From Saccharopolyspora indica (GTDB lineage: Bacteria > Actinomycetota > Actinomycetes > Mycobacteriales > Pseudonocardiaceae), in assembly GCF_027853965.1 (NCBI RefSeq), contig NZ_JAQGLB010000006.1, positions 186,001 through 250,000 of the forward strand: DNA of 64,000 bases, in the 5' to 3' direction. This document shows positions 37,248-45,691 of this stretch, piece by piece. A program made the translations under genes and the position numbers. How positions within the stretch are numbered: the stretch's first letter is position 1; every line of letters begins with the position of its first letter. The notes under the pieces were generated by a model, which saw nothing but the letters and a program-made list of their open reading frames with translations, searched no databases and was not told where the DNA came from.

Positions 37248-38549
37248 ATGGACTCCTACGACGTCGTCGTCATCGGTGCCGGATTCGCCGGGCTCGTCGC
37301 GGCCCGCGAATTGGCGCTGCGCGGGCACGCGGTGGTGGTGCTCGAAGCCCGGGACCGCATCGGCGGGCGGACCTGGACCGACGAGCGCCTGGGGCGCCGC
37401 CTGGAGATGGGCGGCACCTGGGTGCACTGGCTGCAACCGCACGTCTGGAGCGAGATCACCCGCTACGACCTGCGGGTCGAGGCGAGCCCGGTCGCGCGGA
37501 CCATCCGCTGGATCGCCGACGGCCGCGCGCACGAGACCAGCCCGGCGGAGTTCAACGCCCTGATCTCCCCCGCCATGGACCGGCTGGCAGCCGACAGCCG
37601 CAGCTGGTTCCCGCTCCCCCACGAGCCCCTGCACCGGGCCGACCTGGACCGGATCGACCACCTCTCGGTCGCCGACTACTTCGCCGGGCTCGACCTGACC
37701 CCGGCCGAGCGGGAGGTGACCACCGGCGTGTGGGCCGAGCACTTCAACGGCCCGGCGGCGGTCTCCGGGCTGACCCAGGCCATGCGCTGGTGCGCGGTCG
37801 CCTCCGGGAACTGGCAGCTGCTGCACCAGGCCACCTCGGGCCACCGGCTCACCGACGGCACCGCGGCGCTGGCCGGGGCGATCGCCGCCGACAGCGACGC
37901 CGAGCTCCGGCTCGGCTCGGTGGTCACGAGCGTCGCGCAGGACGCTGGCGGCGCGACCGTCACGACGGCCGACGGCTCGCGGTTGACCGCCCGGCAGGTG
38001 ATCTGCACGCTGCCGCTCAACGTGCTGGACACCATCGACTTCCGGCCCGCGCTACCGGCGGCCAAGCTGGCCGCCAACGCCGAGCGCACCGCCTCGCAGG
38101 GGTTGAAGACCTGGATCCGGGTGCGCGGCGAGATCACCCCGTTCACCGGCTACGCGCCCGACGACCACGATCTGACCTTCGTGCACACCGAGTACACAGT
38201 GGACGGCGACACCCTGCTGGTCGCCTTCGGCACCCGCGCCGCGGATCTGGCGCCCGACGACGTCGAGGGGGTGGCCCGCGCGCTGCGGGCCTGGCGCGAG
38301 GACCTGGAGGTGCTCGGCGTCGCCGGTCACGACTGGATGTCCGATGCGTTCTCCCGCGAGACCTGGCCGATGCAGCGGCCCGGCCAGCTGACCGCGCACC
38401 TGGCCGCTCTGCAGGAACCGCACGGCGCGGTGCGCTTCGCCGGTTCGGACGTCGCCACCGGCTGGGCGGGCTTCATCGACGGCGCGATCGAAAGCGGGTT
38501 GCGGGCCTCCCGCGCCGCGCGGAGCGCTCTGCGCGGCGCGGGAGGCTGA
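37248..38549 (+). CDS. Flavin-dependent amine oxidase (monoamine oxidase family)
   Basis: 433 residues. The FAD-binding N-terminus reads VVVIGAGFAGLVAARELALR with VLEARDRIGGRTWT, and a second FAD segment near the C-terminus reads VRFAGSDVATGWAGFIDGAI. The active-site region has MGGTWVHWLQPHVW. Such enzymes oxidise primary or secondary amines to imines with O2. The ATG has GGGGAG eight bases upstream. No amine-handling neighbour indicates the substrate. Confidence 0.88.
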   Translation: MDSYDVVVIGAGFAGLVAARELALRGHAVVVLEARDRIGGRTWTDERLGRRLEMGGTWVHWLQPHVWSEITRYDLRVEASPVARTIRWIADGRAHETSPAEFNALISPAMDRLAADSRSWFPLPHEPLHRADLDRIDHLSVADYFAGLDLTPAEREVTTGVWAEHFNGPAAVSGLTQAMRWCAVASGNWQLLHQATSGHRLTDGTAALAGAIAADSDAELRLGSVVTSVAQDAGGATVTTADGSRLTARQVICTLPLNVLDTIDFRPALPAAKLAANAERTASQGLKTWIRVRGEITPFTGYAPDDHDLTFVHTEYTVDGDTLLVAFGTRAADLAPDDVEGVARALRAWREDLEVLGVAGHDWMSDAFSRETWPMQRPGQLTAHLAALQEPHGAVRFAGSDVATGWAGFIDGAIESGLRASRAARSALRGAGG

Positions 38550-38554
38550 GCTGC

Positions 38555-38749
38555 TCACACCCGTGGGAGCGGGATGTCGGGGCGTTCCGAGCGAGCCGGT
38601 CCGTGCTCGACGTAGTCGGCGGCGAACCGCATGCCCGCCTGGTACGCCTCGATCCGCGCGCGGCCGATCTCGGCCTCGATGTCCCCGGGGTTGAGTTCCT
38701 CGGCCAACGAACGCACCTCCGCCAGGCGACGGTTGGTCACCTCGTCCAT
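38555..38749 (-). CDS. Small hypothetical protein, 64 residues
   Basis: ATG 38749 is preceded by AGGAG at good spacing. The product is helical and charged (NRRLAEVRSLAEELNPGDIE, then ARIEAYQAGMRFAADY). Its stop is 5 bp from the convergent amine oxidase stop. I recognise no family. Confidence 0.6.
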   Translation of the reverse strand: MDEVTNRRLAEVRSLAEELNPGDIEAEIGRARIEAYQAGMRFAADYVEHGPARSERPDIPLPRV

Positions 38750-39038
38750 GTCCGCTCCTGTCCTTCCGCATCGGCTCACCCCTGATCCTCGCCACTCCGG
38801 GCCGGGTTTGCACGATCGGGTGGCTGAATACGCCCGGATCAGGCCCGATACCGCACCGAGCGCGACGACCGCACTGCGCTCGGTGACCACCGGACGGTCA
38901 TCCCGCGCGAATCCGGTGAGCGGGGTCGGGTCGAGCACATCGTCTCGATCAGAACCGGGTGCTTCGGCGAGGATGGGCGCCGGACCTCATCCGGCACGCC
39001 GGCACCCGCGTGCCCACGAGCAACAGAGCGATCAGTCG

Positions 39039-39800
39039 ATGAGCAATGCCAAGGGCAGGCTGGACCTGGACGTCGTCGGGCACACCGCGTGGATCACGAT
39101 CGACAACCCGGACCGCCGCAACGCCATGACCGCGAGCATGTGGCGGCAGGTCCCGGAGTTGCTGGCCGCGGTCGCCGACGATCCCGCGGCGCGCGTCGTG
39201 GTGCTGACCGGTGCCGGCGGGGCGTTCAGCGCCGGGGCGGACATCTCCGAGCTGCACGCCATCGAGGGTGCGGCGGAGAACCCGACGGTGGCCGCCGAAC
39301 GCGCCCTGGTCGACTTCCCGCTGCCCACCATCGCGCTGGTCAACGGGTTGTGCATCGGTGGTGGCTGCCAGCTCGCCGCGGCCTGCGACATCCGCGTCTC
39401 GGCGGCTTCGGCGACCTTCGGCATCACCCCGGCCAAGCTCGGCATCGTCTACCCGCCGTCGAGCATCGCCCGCCTCACCGAGCTCGTCGGCCCGTCGGCG
39501 GCCAAGCTGCTGCTGTTCTCGGCGGACTTCTTCGACGCCGCGCACGCGCTGCGGATGCGCTTGGTGGACGAGGTCGTCGAGGACCCGCGGACGCGGGTGG
39601 GCGAGCTGGCGGCGACCATCGCCTCGCGCTCCCAGCTCACGGTCCGCGCGTCGAAGGAGCTCGTCGACCTCGCCCAGCGCGGACTGCCCCTCGACGAGCG
39701 GGCCGGGCAGTGGCGGCAGCGGTCGGCCGAAGCCGGTGAGAGCGCCGAGGGAATCGCCGCCTTCCTCGAACGCCGCCAACCGGACTTCCCGCACCACTGA
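39039..39800 (+). CDS. Enoyl-CoA hydratase/isomerase (crotonase-fold) protein lacking the usual catalytic glutamates
   Basis: 253 residues with the crotonase fold: ITIDNPDRRNAMTASMW, the oxyanion-hole segment GGAFSAGADISEL, and NGLCIGGGCQLAAACDIRVS. Classical hydratases have Glu in GGGxEL and in PExxLG. Here they read GGGCQL and FGITPAKLGI, so both catalytic acids are missing. The protein may be an isomerase, thioesterase, decarboxylase or other crotonase relative. ATG 39039 starts just before the first strand; its ribosome site is weak. The gene is isolated on the plus strand, 63 bp before the sensor kinase gene. Confidence 0.82.
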   Translation: MSNAKGRLDLDVVGHTAWITIDNPDRRNAMTASMWRQVPELLAAVADDPAARVVVLTGAGGAFSAGADISELHAIEGAAENPTVAAERALVDFPLPTIALVNGLCIGGGCQLAAACDIRVSAASATFGITPAKLGIVYPPSSIARLTELVGPSAAKLLLFSADFFDAAHALRMRLVDEVVEDPRTRVGELAATIASRSQLTVRASKELVDLAQRGLPLDERAGQWRQRSAEAGESAEGIAAFLERRQPDFPHH

Positions 39801-39863
39801 GGTCCACATCGGACAGCGGTACCTTGGTCGCGGACCGGCGGCTACGTCGAGGGGAGTAGGCGG

Positions 39864-41021
39864 ATGTGCGCTTCCGGGCCGACTCCGCGCGGGGCCGGAT
39901 CGGCGAGAATCCAGCGCATGCGGGCATTGCGATCGTGGAGCGCGGATGCGGCACTCGCCGTGGTGATCACGCTGGTCGGGCTGGTGGGCACCACCATCGT
40001 GAACCGGTGGTCGGACACCGCGATCCGGCCGCTGGACGCGCTCGGGCTGGCCTTGGTGGCCGCCGCGGGTCTGAGCCTGGTGCTGCGCCGCAGGCAGCCC
40101 GTGATCACCGCCGGTGCGGTCGCGCTGCTGACCTCGACCTACCTGGTGCTGGGCTACACCTACGGCCCGATCATGCTGTCGCTCGTGGTGGCGGTCTACT
40201 CGCTGGCCCGGCACCGGCCGCCGTCGACCTCGGTGCCGGTCGCGCTGGGCGCGCTCGCGGTGCTGCTGGTGCACGTCTTCACCACCGGTACCGGGCTGCC
40301 GAGCCTGCTCGGGGTGATTCCGGCCTCGGCGTGGGTGGCCGTGCCGTTCGCCATCGGCAGCGTCGTGCGCGTGCAGCGCGAGGCGGTGGCGCGGGACCGG
40401 GCCGAGCAGCTGCGCCAGCGGGTCGACGACGAGCGGTTGCGCATCGCGCAGGAGGTGCACGACGTCGTCGGCCACGGGCTGGCCGCGATCAAGATGCAGG
40501 CCGATGTCGCGCTGCACGTGCTGGCGAAGAAGCCTGAGCAGGCCGAGGTGGCGCTGGAGGCGATCAGCCGGACCAGCAGCGATGCGCTCGACGAGCTGCG
40601 CGCGACGCTGGCCGTGGTGCGCCGGTCGGATGCGCAGGCGCCGGGTCTGGCACGGCTGGAGGACCTGCTGCAGCGCATGCGCGAGGCCGGGGTGGCCGTC
40701 GAGCTGAGCACCGCCGGGCAGGCCCGGCAGCTGCCACCGGTGGTCGATCTGACCGCCTACCGGATCCTGCAGGAATCGCTGACCAACGTGCTGCGCCACA
40801 GCAGCGACATGCGCGCCGAGGTGACCGTCGAGTACACCGAGGACGCCGTGGTGCTGACCGTTGCCAACCCGCTGTCCGGTCCCGTCGGCGGTGGTGGTGG
40901 ACTCGGGTTGCCCGGCATGCGGCAGCGGGTCGCATCGCTGGGCGGTGAGTTCACCGCCGGTCCCGCCGCGGACCGCAGGTTCACCGTCCACGCCCGCCTG
41001 CCCACCGGAGGAACCGGATGA
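39864..41021 (+). CDS. Membrane sensor histidine kinase, HisKA_3/NarX type
   Basis: 385 residues: four to five membrane helices in the first 165 residues, a coiled linker (AVARDRAEQLRQRVDDERLR), the dimerisation domain with phospho-acceptor H199 in IAQEVHDVVGHGLAAI, and a C-terminal ATPase domain (LQESLTNVLRHS, GGGLGLPGMRQRV). ATG 39864 has a GGGGAG ahead; ATG 39918, closer to the first helix, is the alternative. Its stop overlaps the regulator start (ATGA). The stimulus is unknown; this family often senses envelope-active drugs. Confidence 0.88.
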   Translation: MCASGPTPRGAGSARIQRMRALRSWSADAALAVVITLVGLVGTTIVNRWSDTAIRPLDALGLALVAAAGLSLVLRRRQPVITAGAVALLTSTYLVLGYTYGPIMLSLVVAVYSLARHRPPSTSVPVALGALAVLLVHVFTTGTGLPSLLGVIPASAWVAVPFAIGSVVRVQREAVARDRAEQLRQRVDDERLRIAQEVHDVVGHGLAAIKMQADVALHVLAKKPEQAEVALEAISRTSSDALDELRATLAVVRRSDAQAPGLARLEDLLQRMREAGVAVELSTAGQARQLPPVVDLTAYRILQESLTNVLRHSSDMRAEVTVEYTEDAVVLTVANPLSGPVGGGGGLGLPGMRQRVASLGGEFTAGPAADRRFTVHARLPTGGTG

Positions 41022-41671
41022 TCTCCGTGCTGATCGTCGACGACCAGGACCTGGTGCGCATCGGGTTGCGCACCCTGATCGACAGCGAGGACGACCTGAC
41101 CTGCGCCGGGGAGGCCGCCGACGGGCTGGCCGCGGTGGCCGCGGCGCGCGAGCACCGGCCGGACGTGGTCCTGATGGACGTGCGGATGGCCGGGGTCGAC
41201 GGCCTCGAAGCCACCCGGCGCATCACCGCCGATCCCGAGCTCGCCGCGACCAGGGTGATCGTGCTGACCACCTTCGAGATCGACGAGTACGTCTTCAGCG
41301 CGCTGCGGGCCGGGGCCAGCGGCTTCCTGCTCAAGGACACCAAGCCGGTCGACCTGCTGCGCGCGATCCGGCTGGTCGCCGCCGGCGATGCGCTGCTCGC
41401 GCCGTCGGCCACGCGCCAGCTGGTCCGCGAGTTCGTCTCGATGCAGCCGCGCACCCGCCGCCCGCACCCCCAGCTGCACACGCTGACCGAGCGCGAGCGG
41501 GAAGTGCTCGGGCTGGTCGCCGAGGGGCTCAACAACGAGGAGATCGCCGAGCGGCTGGTGGTCAGCCCGGCCACCGCCCGCACGCACGTGAGCCGCGCGA
41601 TGATCAAGCTCGGCGCGCGGGACCGGGCGCAGCTCGTCGTGTTCGCCTACCAGTCCGGCCTCGCCGACTGA
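41018..41671 (+). CDS. NarL-family response regulator, partner of the preceding kinase
   Basis: 217 residues: receiver with phospho-acceptor D54 in DVVLMDVRMAGVDG and the switch segment VLTTFEIDEYVFSALRAGAS, then a LuxR-type HTH (LTEREREVLGLVAEGLNNEE, ATARTHVSRAMIKLGARDRA). Translationally coupled to the kinase by the ATGA overlap. The target genes are not adjacent; the next gene, hen1, has its own promoter-like sequence. Confidence 0.9.
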   Translation: MISVLIVDDQDLVRIGLRTLIDSEDDLTCAGEAADGLAAVAAAREHRPDVVLMDVRMAGVDGLEATRRITADPELAATRVIVLTTFEIDEYVFSALRAGASGFLLKDTKPVDLLRAIRLVAAGDALLAPSATRQLVREFVSMQPRTRRPHPQLHTLTEREREVLGLVAEGLNNEEIAERLVVSPATARTHVSRAMIKLGARDRAQLVVFAYQSGLAD

Positions 41672-41673
41672 GC

Positions 41674-41686
41674 GTCCTCATAGGAC
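41674..41686. repeat. 13-bp dyad GTCCTCATAGGAC, copy 2
   Basis: Identical to 21083-21095. It begins 2 bp after the regulator stop and about 64 bp before the hen1 start. It could act as a small terminator stem or a regulator site. ATAGGACTGT occurs again at 41742-41751 directly before hen1. Confidence 0.45.
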
Positions 41687-41714
41687 TGTTCGGTTCCGGC
41701 CTCGCGAAAACCGC

Positions 41715-41743
41715 TTCGCCCGTGCGGGCAAATCGGTCAGAAT
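41715..41743 (+). promoter_or_regulatory. Possible promoter giving a leaderless hen1 mRNA
   Basis: TTCGCC (41715-41720), 17 bp, then CAGAAT (41738-41743), with the GTG start codon seven bases after the last base. No Shine-Dalgarno precedes the GTG, so transcription starting at that codon is plausible, as is frequent in actinobacteria. The -35 match is weak. Confidence 0.4.
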
Positions 41744-41749
41744 AGGACT

Positions 41750-43153
41750 GTGTTCGTCACCGTCTCCACCACGCACGAGCCTGCGACCGATCTGGGCCAC
41801 CTGCTGCACAAGCATCCGGGCAAGGCGCAGGAGTTCCCCGTCGCCGGCGGGACGGCGCACGTCTTCTACCCGGTCGCCGGGCCGGAGGAGTGCACCGCCG
41901 CGCTGCTGCTGGACGTCGACCCGGTCGGTTTGGTGCGCGGCAAGCACAACGATTCCTTCGCGCTGGGCCAGTACGTCAACGACCGGCCCTACGCGGCGGG
42001 CTCGCTGCTCGCGGTGGCGCTGGGCTCGGTGTTCCGGACGGCGCTGAACGGTCGCTGCGATGCGCGGCCGGAGCTGGCCGCCACCGCGATCCCGCTGCGG
42101 ATCCGGATTCCCGCGCTGCCCTGCCGCGGCGGGGCCGAGCTGGTGGCCCGGTTGTTCGAGCCGCTGGGCTGGCGGGTGGAGGCCACGCCGGTCCCGCTGG
42201 ACCCGCAGCTGCCGGACGCGGGCGACTCGCGGTACGTCGACCTGCGGCTGTCCGGGGACCTGCGGCTCTCCGATGCGCTCAAGCACCTGTACGTGCTGAT
42301 CCCGGTGCTCGACGACGCCAAGCACTACTGGGTCACCGGCGACGAGGTGGACAAGCTGCTGCGCGCCGGCGACGGCTGGCTGGCCGAGCACCCGGAGCGG
42401 GAGCTGATCAGCCGCCGCTACCTCGCGCACCGCAGGACCTACGTCCGCTCCGCGCTGGCACAGCTCGCCGAAACCGGCGACGCCGAGGGCGAACTGGACA
42501 ACGCGCTGGCCGAACCCGTGGTCTCCGAAGCCCCCGAGGCCGATGTGCCGCTGGCCGTGCAGCGGCGCGGCAGCGTGCTCGCGGTGCTCAAAGCCAGCGG
42601 CGCGCGGCGCGTGCTGGACCTGGGTTGCGGTAGCGGAGCGCTGCTGAGCGATCTGGTGAAGGAGTCCTCGTTCACCGAGATCGTCGGCGTGGACGTCTCG
42701 GCGCGAGCCCTGGAAATGGCGGAGCGGCGGTTCGAACGGCTCCCCGAGCGCCAGCGCGAGCGGCTCGTGCTGCGGCAGTCCGCGCTGACCTACGTCGATG
42801 CCGAGCTCGCCGGTTACGACGCCGCGGTGCTGATGGAGGTCGTCGAGCACGTCGACCCGAGCAGGCTGGCGGCGCTGGAGCACGCGGTGTTCGCCGCCGC
42901 CCGGCCGCGCACCGTCGTGGTGACCACCCCGAACGTGGAGTACAACGTGCGATTCGCCAACCTGCCCGCCGGACGGTTCCGGCACCCCGACCACCGCTTC
43001 GAGTGGACCCGGGCGCAGTTCCAGGAGTGGGCGGGCGCGGTCGCCGGGCGGCACGGCTGCTCCGTCGAGCACCTGCCGGTCGGACCGGTGGACCCGCAGG
43101 TCGGTGCGCCGACGCAGCTGGCCGTGTTCACCAGGGCGGAGGTGCCGGCATGA
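41750..43153 (+). CDS. hen1: Bacterial Hen1, 3'-terminal RNA ribose 2'-O-methyltransferase
   Basis: 467 residues. The N-terminal half (residues 1-240, LLLDVDPVGLVRGKHNDSFA, YVNDRPYAAGSLLAVAL) is the bacterial Hen1 N-domain. The C-terminal half is a methyltransferase with SAM motif VLDLGCGSGALLSDL and the metal-dependent active site: MEVVEHVD, then NVEYN and HPDHRFEW. It methylates the 2'-OH at the 3' end of a cleaved RNA so that the repaired junction resists a second cut. Its stop overlaps the pnkp start (ATGA), matching the known Pnkp-Hen1 repair operon. Confidence 0.93.
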   Translation: MFVTVSTTHEPATDLGHLLHKHPGKAQEFPVAGGTAHVFYPVAGPEECTAALLLDVDPVGLVRGKHNDSFALGQYVNDRPYAAGSLLAVALGSVFRTALNGRCDARPELAATAIPLRIRIPALPCRGGAELVARLFEPLGWRVEATPVPLDPQLPDAGDSRYVDLRLSGDLRLSDALKHLYVLIPVLDDAKHYWVTGDEVDKLLRAGDGWLAEHPERELISRRYLAHRRTYVRSALAQLAETGDAEGELDNALAEPVVSEAPEADVPLAVQRRGSVLAVLKASGARRVLDLGCGSGALLSDLVKESSFTEIVGVDVSARALEMAERRFERLPERQRERLVLRQSALTYVDAELAGYDAAVLMEVVEHVDPSRLAALEHAVFAAARPRTVVVTTPNVEYNVRFANLPAGRFRHPDHRFEWTRAQFQEWAGAVAGRHGCSVEHLPVGPVDPQVGAPTQLAVFTRAEVPA

Positions 43154-45687
43154 GACTGTCCATCCCGGACATGTCGCTGGTGGTGCTGATCGGCGCCTCC
43201 GGCTCGGGCAAGTCGACGTTCGCCCGCACCCACTTCGCACCGACCCAGGTGCTCTCCAGCGACTTCTTCCGCGGCCTGGTGGCCGACGACGAGAACGACC
43301 AGTCGGCCAGCGCCGCGGCCTTCGACGCGCTGCACTACGTCGCGGGCAAGCGGCTGGAAGCCGGCCGGCTGACCGTGATCGACGCGACGAACGTGCAGCG
43401 CAGCGCGCGGTCCTCCCTGGTCGGGCTGGCCAGGAAGCACCACGTGCTGCCGGTGGCGATCGTGCTCGACCTGCCCGAGTCGGTGTGCCGGGCGCGCAAC
43501 GCCGAACGCCCCGACCGCGACTTCGGGCCAGGAGTGGTGCGCAAGCACCGGGCCGATCTGCGGGGTTCGCTGAAAACGCTGCAGCGCGAGGGTTTCCGGC
43601 GGGTGCACGTGCTGCGCAGCGTCGAGGAGGTGGCGGCCGCCGGCATCGAGGTGGAGCCGCTGCTCAACGACAAGCGCGCCGAGACCGGGCCGTTCGACGT
43701 GATCGGTGACGTGCACGGTTGCCGGGCCGAGCTGGAGCAGCTGCTCGGCGAGCTGGGCTACGCCGTCGAGCGCGACGCCGAGCAGCGGGCGATCGGTGCG
43801 CGCCACCCGGAGGGCAGGCGTGCGGTGTTCGTCGGTGACCTGGTCGACCGCGGCCCGGACACTCCCGGTGTGCTGCGGCTGGTCATGGGCATGGTGGCGG
43901 CGGGCACCGCGCTGGTGGTGTGCGGCAACCACGACGACAAGCTGACGCGCGCGCTGCGCGGGCGCAACGTCAAGGTCGCGCACGGGCTCGCCGAGTCGCT
44001 GGCGCAGCTGTCGGCCGAACCGGCGGAGTTCCGCAAGCAGGTCGAGGAGTTCTGCGGCGGGCTGGTCGCGCACTACGTGCTCGACGGCGGCAAGCTCGTG
44101 GTCGCCCACGCCGGGCTGCCCGAGCGCTTCCACCGCCGGGCGTCGGCCACCGTGCGCGGTTTCGCGCTCTACGGCGAGACCACCGGGGAGACCGACGAGT
44201 TCGGGCTGCCGGTGCGCCTCCCGTGGGCCGAGGAGTACCGGGGCCGGGCGATGGTGCTCTACGGCCACACGCCGACCCCCGAAGCGGAGTGGATCAACGG
44301 CACGATGTGCCTGGACACCGGCTGCGTGTTCGGCGGCAAGCTGACCGCGCTGCGCTACCCGGAGCGGGAGGTGGTGTCGGTGCCCGCGCAGCAGGTCTGG
44401 TACGAGCCGACGCGCCCGTTCCTGCCTTCCGCCGAGCCGCGGGTGCCGCGGCGCGATCCGGGTGTGCTCGACCTCGACGACGTCGCCGGGCGGCGGAGCG
44501 TGGAAACCCGGCACCACGGGCGGATCGCGATCCAGCCCGAGCGCGCGGCCGCGGCGCTGGAGGTGATGAGCCGGTTCGCGATCGACCCGCGGTGGCTGCT
44601 GTACCTGCCGCCGACGATGTCGCCGGTCGCCACCTCGAAGCGGCCCGATGTGCTGGAGCACCCGGAGGAGGCGTTCGCCGGCTACCGCGCGGCCGGGGTG
44701 CAGGAGGTGCTGTGCGAGGAGAAGCACATGGGCTCCCGCGCGGTCGTCCTGGTCCGCCGGGACGATTCGGCGGGGCGGTTCGGCATCGAGGGGCCCGGAG
44801 CGGTGCACACCCGGACCGGGCGGCCGTTCTTCGCCGCCGAGCAGGAGTCGCAGCTGCTCGCCGGAGTGCGCGCAGCGGTGACCTCGGCCGGGCTGTGGGA
44901 CGAGCTGGAGAGCGACTGGCTGCTGCTGGACGCCGAGCTGATGCCGTGGAGCGCCAAGGCCGGTGCGCTGATCACCGAGCAGTACGCCGCGGTCGGGGCC
45001 GCTGCCGAAGCGGCGCTGCCGCCCGCGCTCGATGCGCTGACCGCTGCGACCGAGCGAGGTGTCGACGTGTCGGCCCTGCTGGCGAAGACCAGCGCCCGGG
45101 CGGACAACGCCAGCGCCTACCGGGACGCCTACCGCCGCTACTGCTGGCCCACCGAGGGCTTGCGCGGTGTGCGGCTGGCGCCGTTCCAGCTGCTGGCCAC
45201 CGAGGGCCGGACCTACCACGACCGCGAGCACGGCTGGCACCTCGCGCTGGCCGACCGGCTGGTGCAGGCCGACCCGGAGCTGTTCGCCACGACCCGCCGC
45301 TTCGCGGTGGACACCACCGATCCGGCCTCCACCGCCGCAGGCACCGCCTGGTGGGAGGAGCTGACCGGAACCGGGGGTGAGGGCGTGGTCGTCAAACCGG
45401 CGGGCAACCTCACCAGGGGCAAGCGCGGTCTCGTGCAGCCGGGTGTGAAGGTGCGCGGGCGGGAGTACCTGCGGATCATCTACGGCCCCGACTACACCGA
45501 GCGGGCCAACCTCGACCGGCTGCGGCAGCGGGGCCTGGGCCGCAAGCGCGGCTTGGCGAGCCGCGAGTACGCCCTCGGGCTGGAAGCGCTGGAGCGGCTG
45601 GCCCGCGGTGAACCGCTGTGGCGGGTGCACGAGTGCGTCTTCGCGGTGCTGGCCCTGGAATCCGAGCCGGTGGATCCGCGGTTGTAG
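43150..45687 (+). CDS. pnkp: Polynucleotide kinase-phosphatase with adenylyltransferase (ligase-like) domain
   Basis: 845 residues in three domains. The kinase has P-loop GASGSGKST (residues 15-23), which phosphorylates 5'-OH RNA ends. A binuclear metallophosphatase has GDVHGC, GDLVDRGPDT and GNHDDK, which heals 2',3'-cyclic or 3'-phosphate ends. A C-terminal nucleotidyltransferase has the adenylated lysine K525 in EEKHMGSRAVV and EGVVVKP further on. With Hen1 it forms the heterotetramer that repairs RNAs cut by ribotoxins. ATG 43150 overlaps the hen1 stop. The gene ends 4 bp from the convergent fadD3-like gene. Confidence 0.95.
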   Translation: MRLSIPDMSLVVLIGASGSGKSTFARTHFAPTQVLSSDFFRGLVADDENDQSASAAAFDALHYVAGKRLEAGRLTVIDATNVQRSARSSLVGLARKHHVLPVAIVLDLPESVCRARNAERPDRDFGPGVVRKHRADLRGSLKTLQREGFRRVHVLRSVEEVAAAGIEVEPLLNDKRAETGPFDVIGDVHGCRAELEQLLGELGYAVERDAEQRAIGARHPEGRRAVFVGDLVDRGPDTPGVLRLVMGMVAAGTALVVCGNHDDKLTRALRGRNVKVAHGLAESLAQLSAEPAEFRKQVEEFCGGLVAHYVLDGGKLVVAHAGLPERFHRRASATVRGFALYGETTGETDEFGLPVRLPWAEEYRGRAMVLYGHTPTPEAEWINGTMCLDTGCVFGGKLTALRYPEREVVSVPAQQVWYEPTRPFLPSAEPRVPRRDPGVLDLDDVAGRRSVETRHHGRIAIQPERAAAALEVMSRFAIDPRWLLYLPPTMSPVATSKRPDVLEHPEEAFAGYRAAGVQEVLCEEKHMGSRAVVLVRRDDSAGRFGIEGPGAVHTRTGRPFFAAEQESQLLAGVRAAVTSAGLWDELESDWLLLDAELMPWSAKAGALITEQYAAVGAAAEAALPPALDALTAATERGVDVSALLAKTSARADNASAYRDAYRRYCWPTEGLRGVRLAPFQLLATEGRTYHDREHGWHLALADRLVQADPELFATTRRFAVDTTDPASTAAGTAWWEELTGTGGEGVVVKPAGNLTRGKRGLVQPGVKVRGREYLRIIYGPDYTERANLDRLRQRGLGRKRGLASREYALGLEALERLARGEPLWRVHECVFAVLALESEPVDPRL

Positions 45688-45691
45688 CGGC

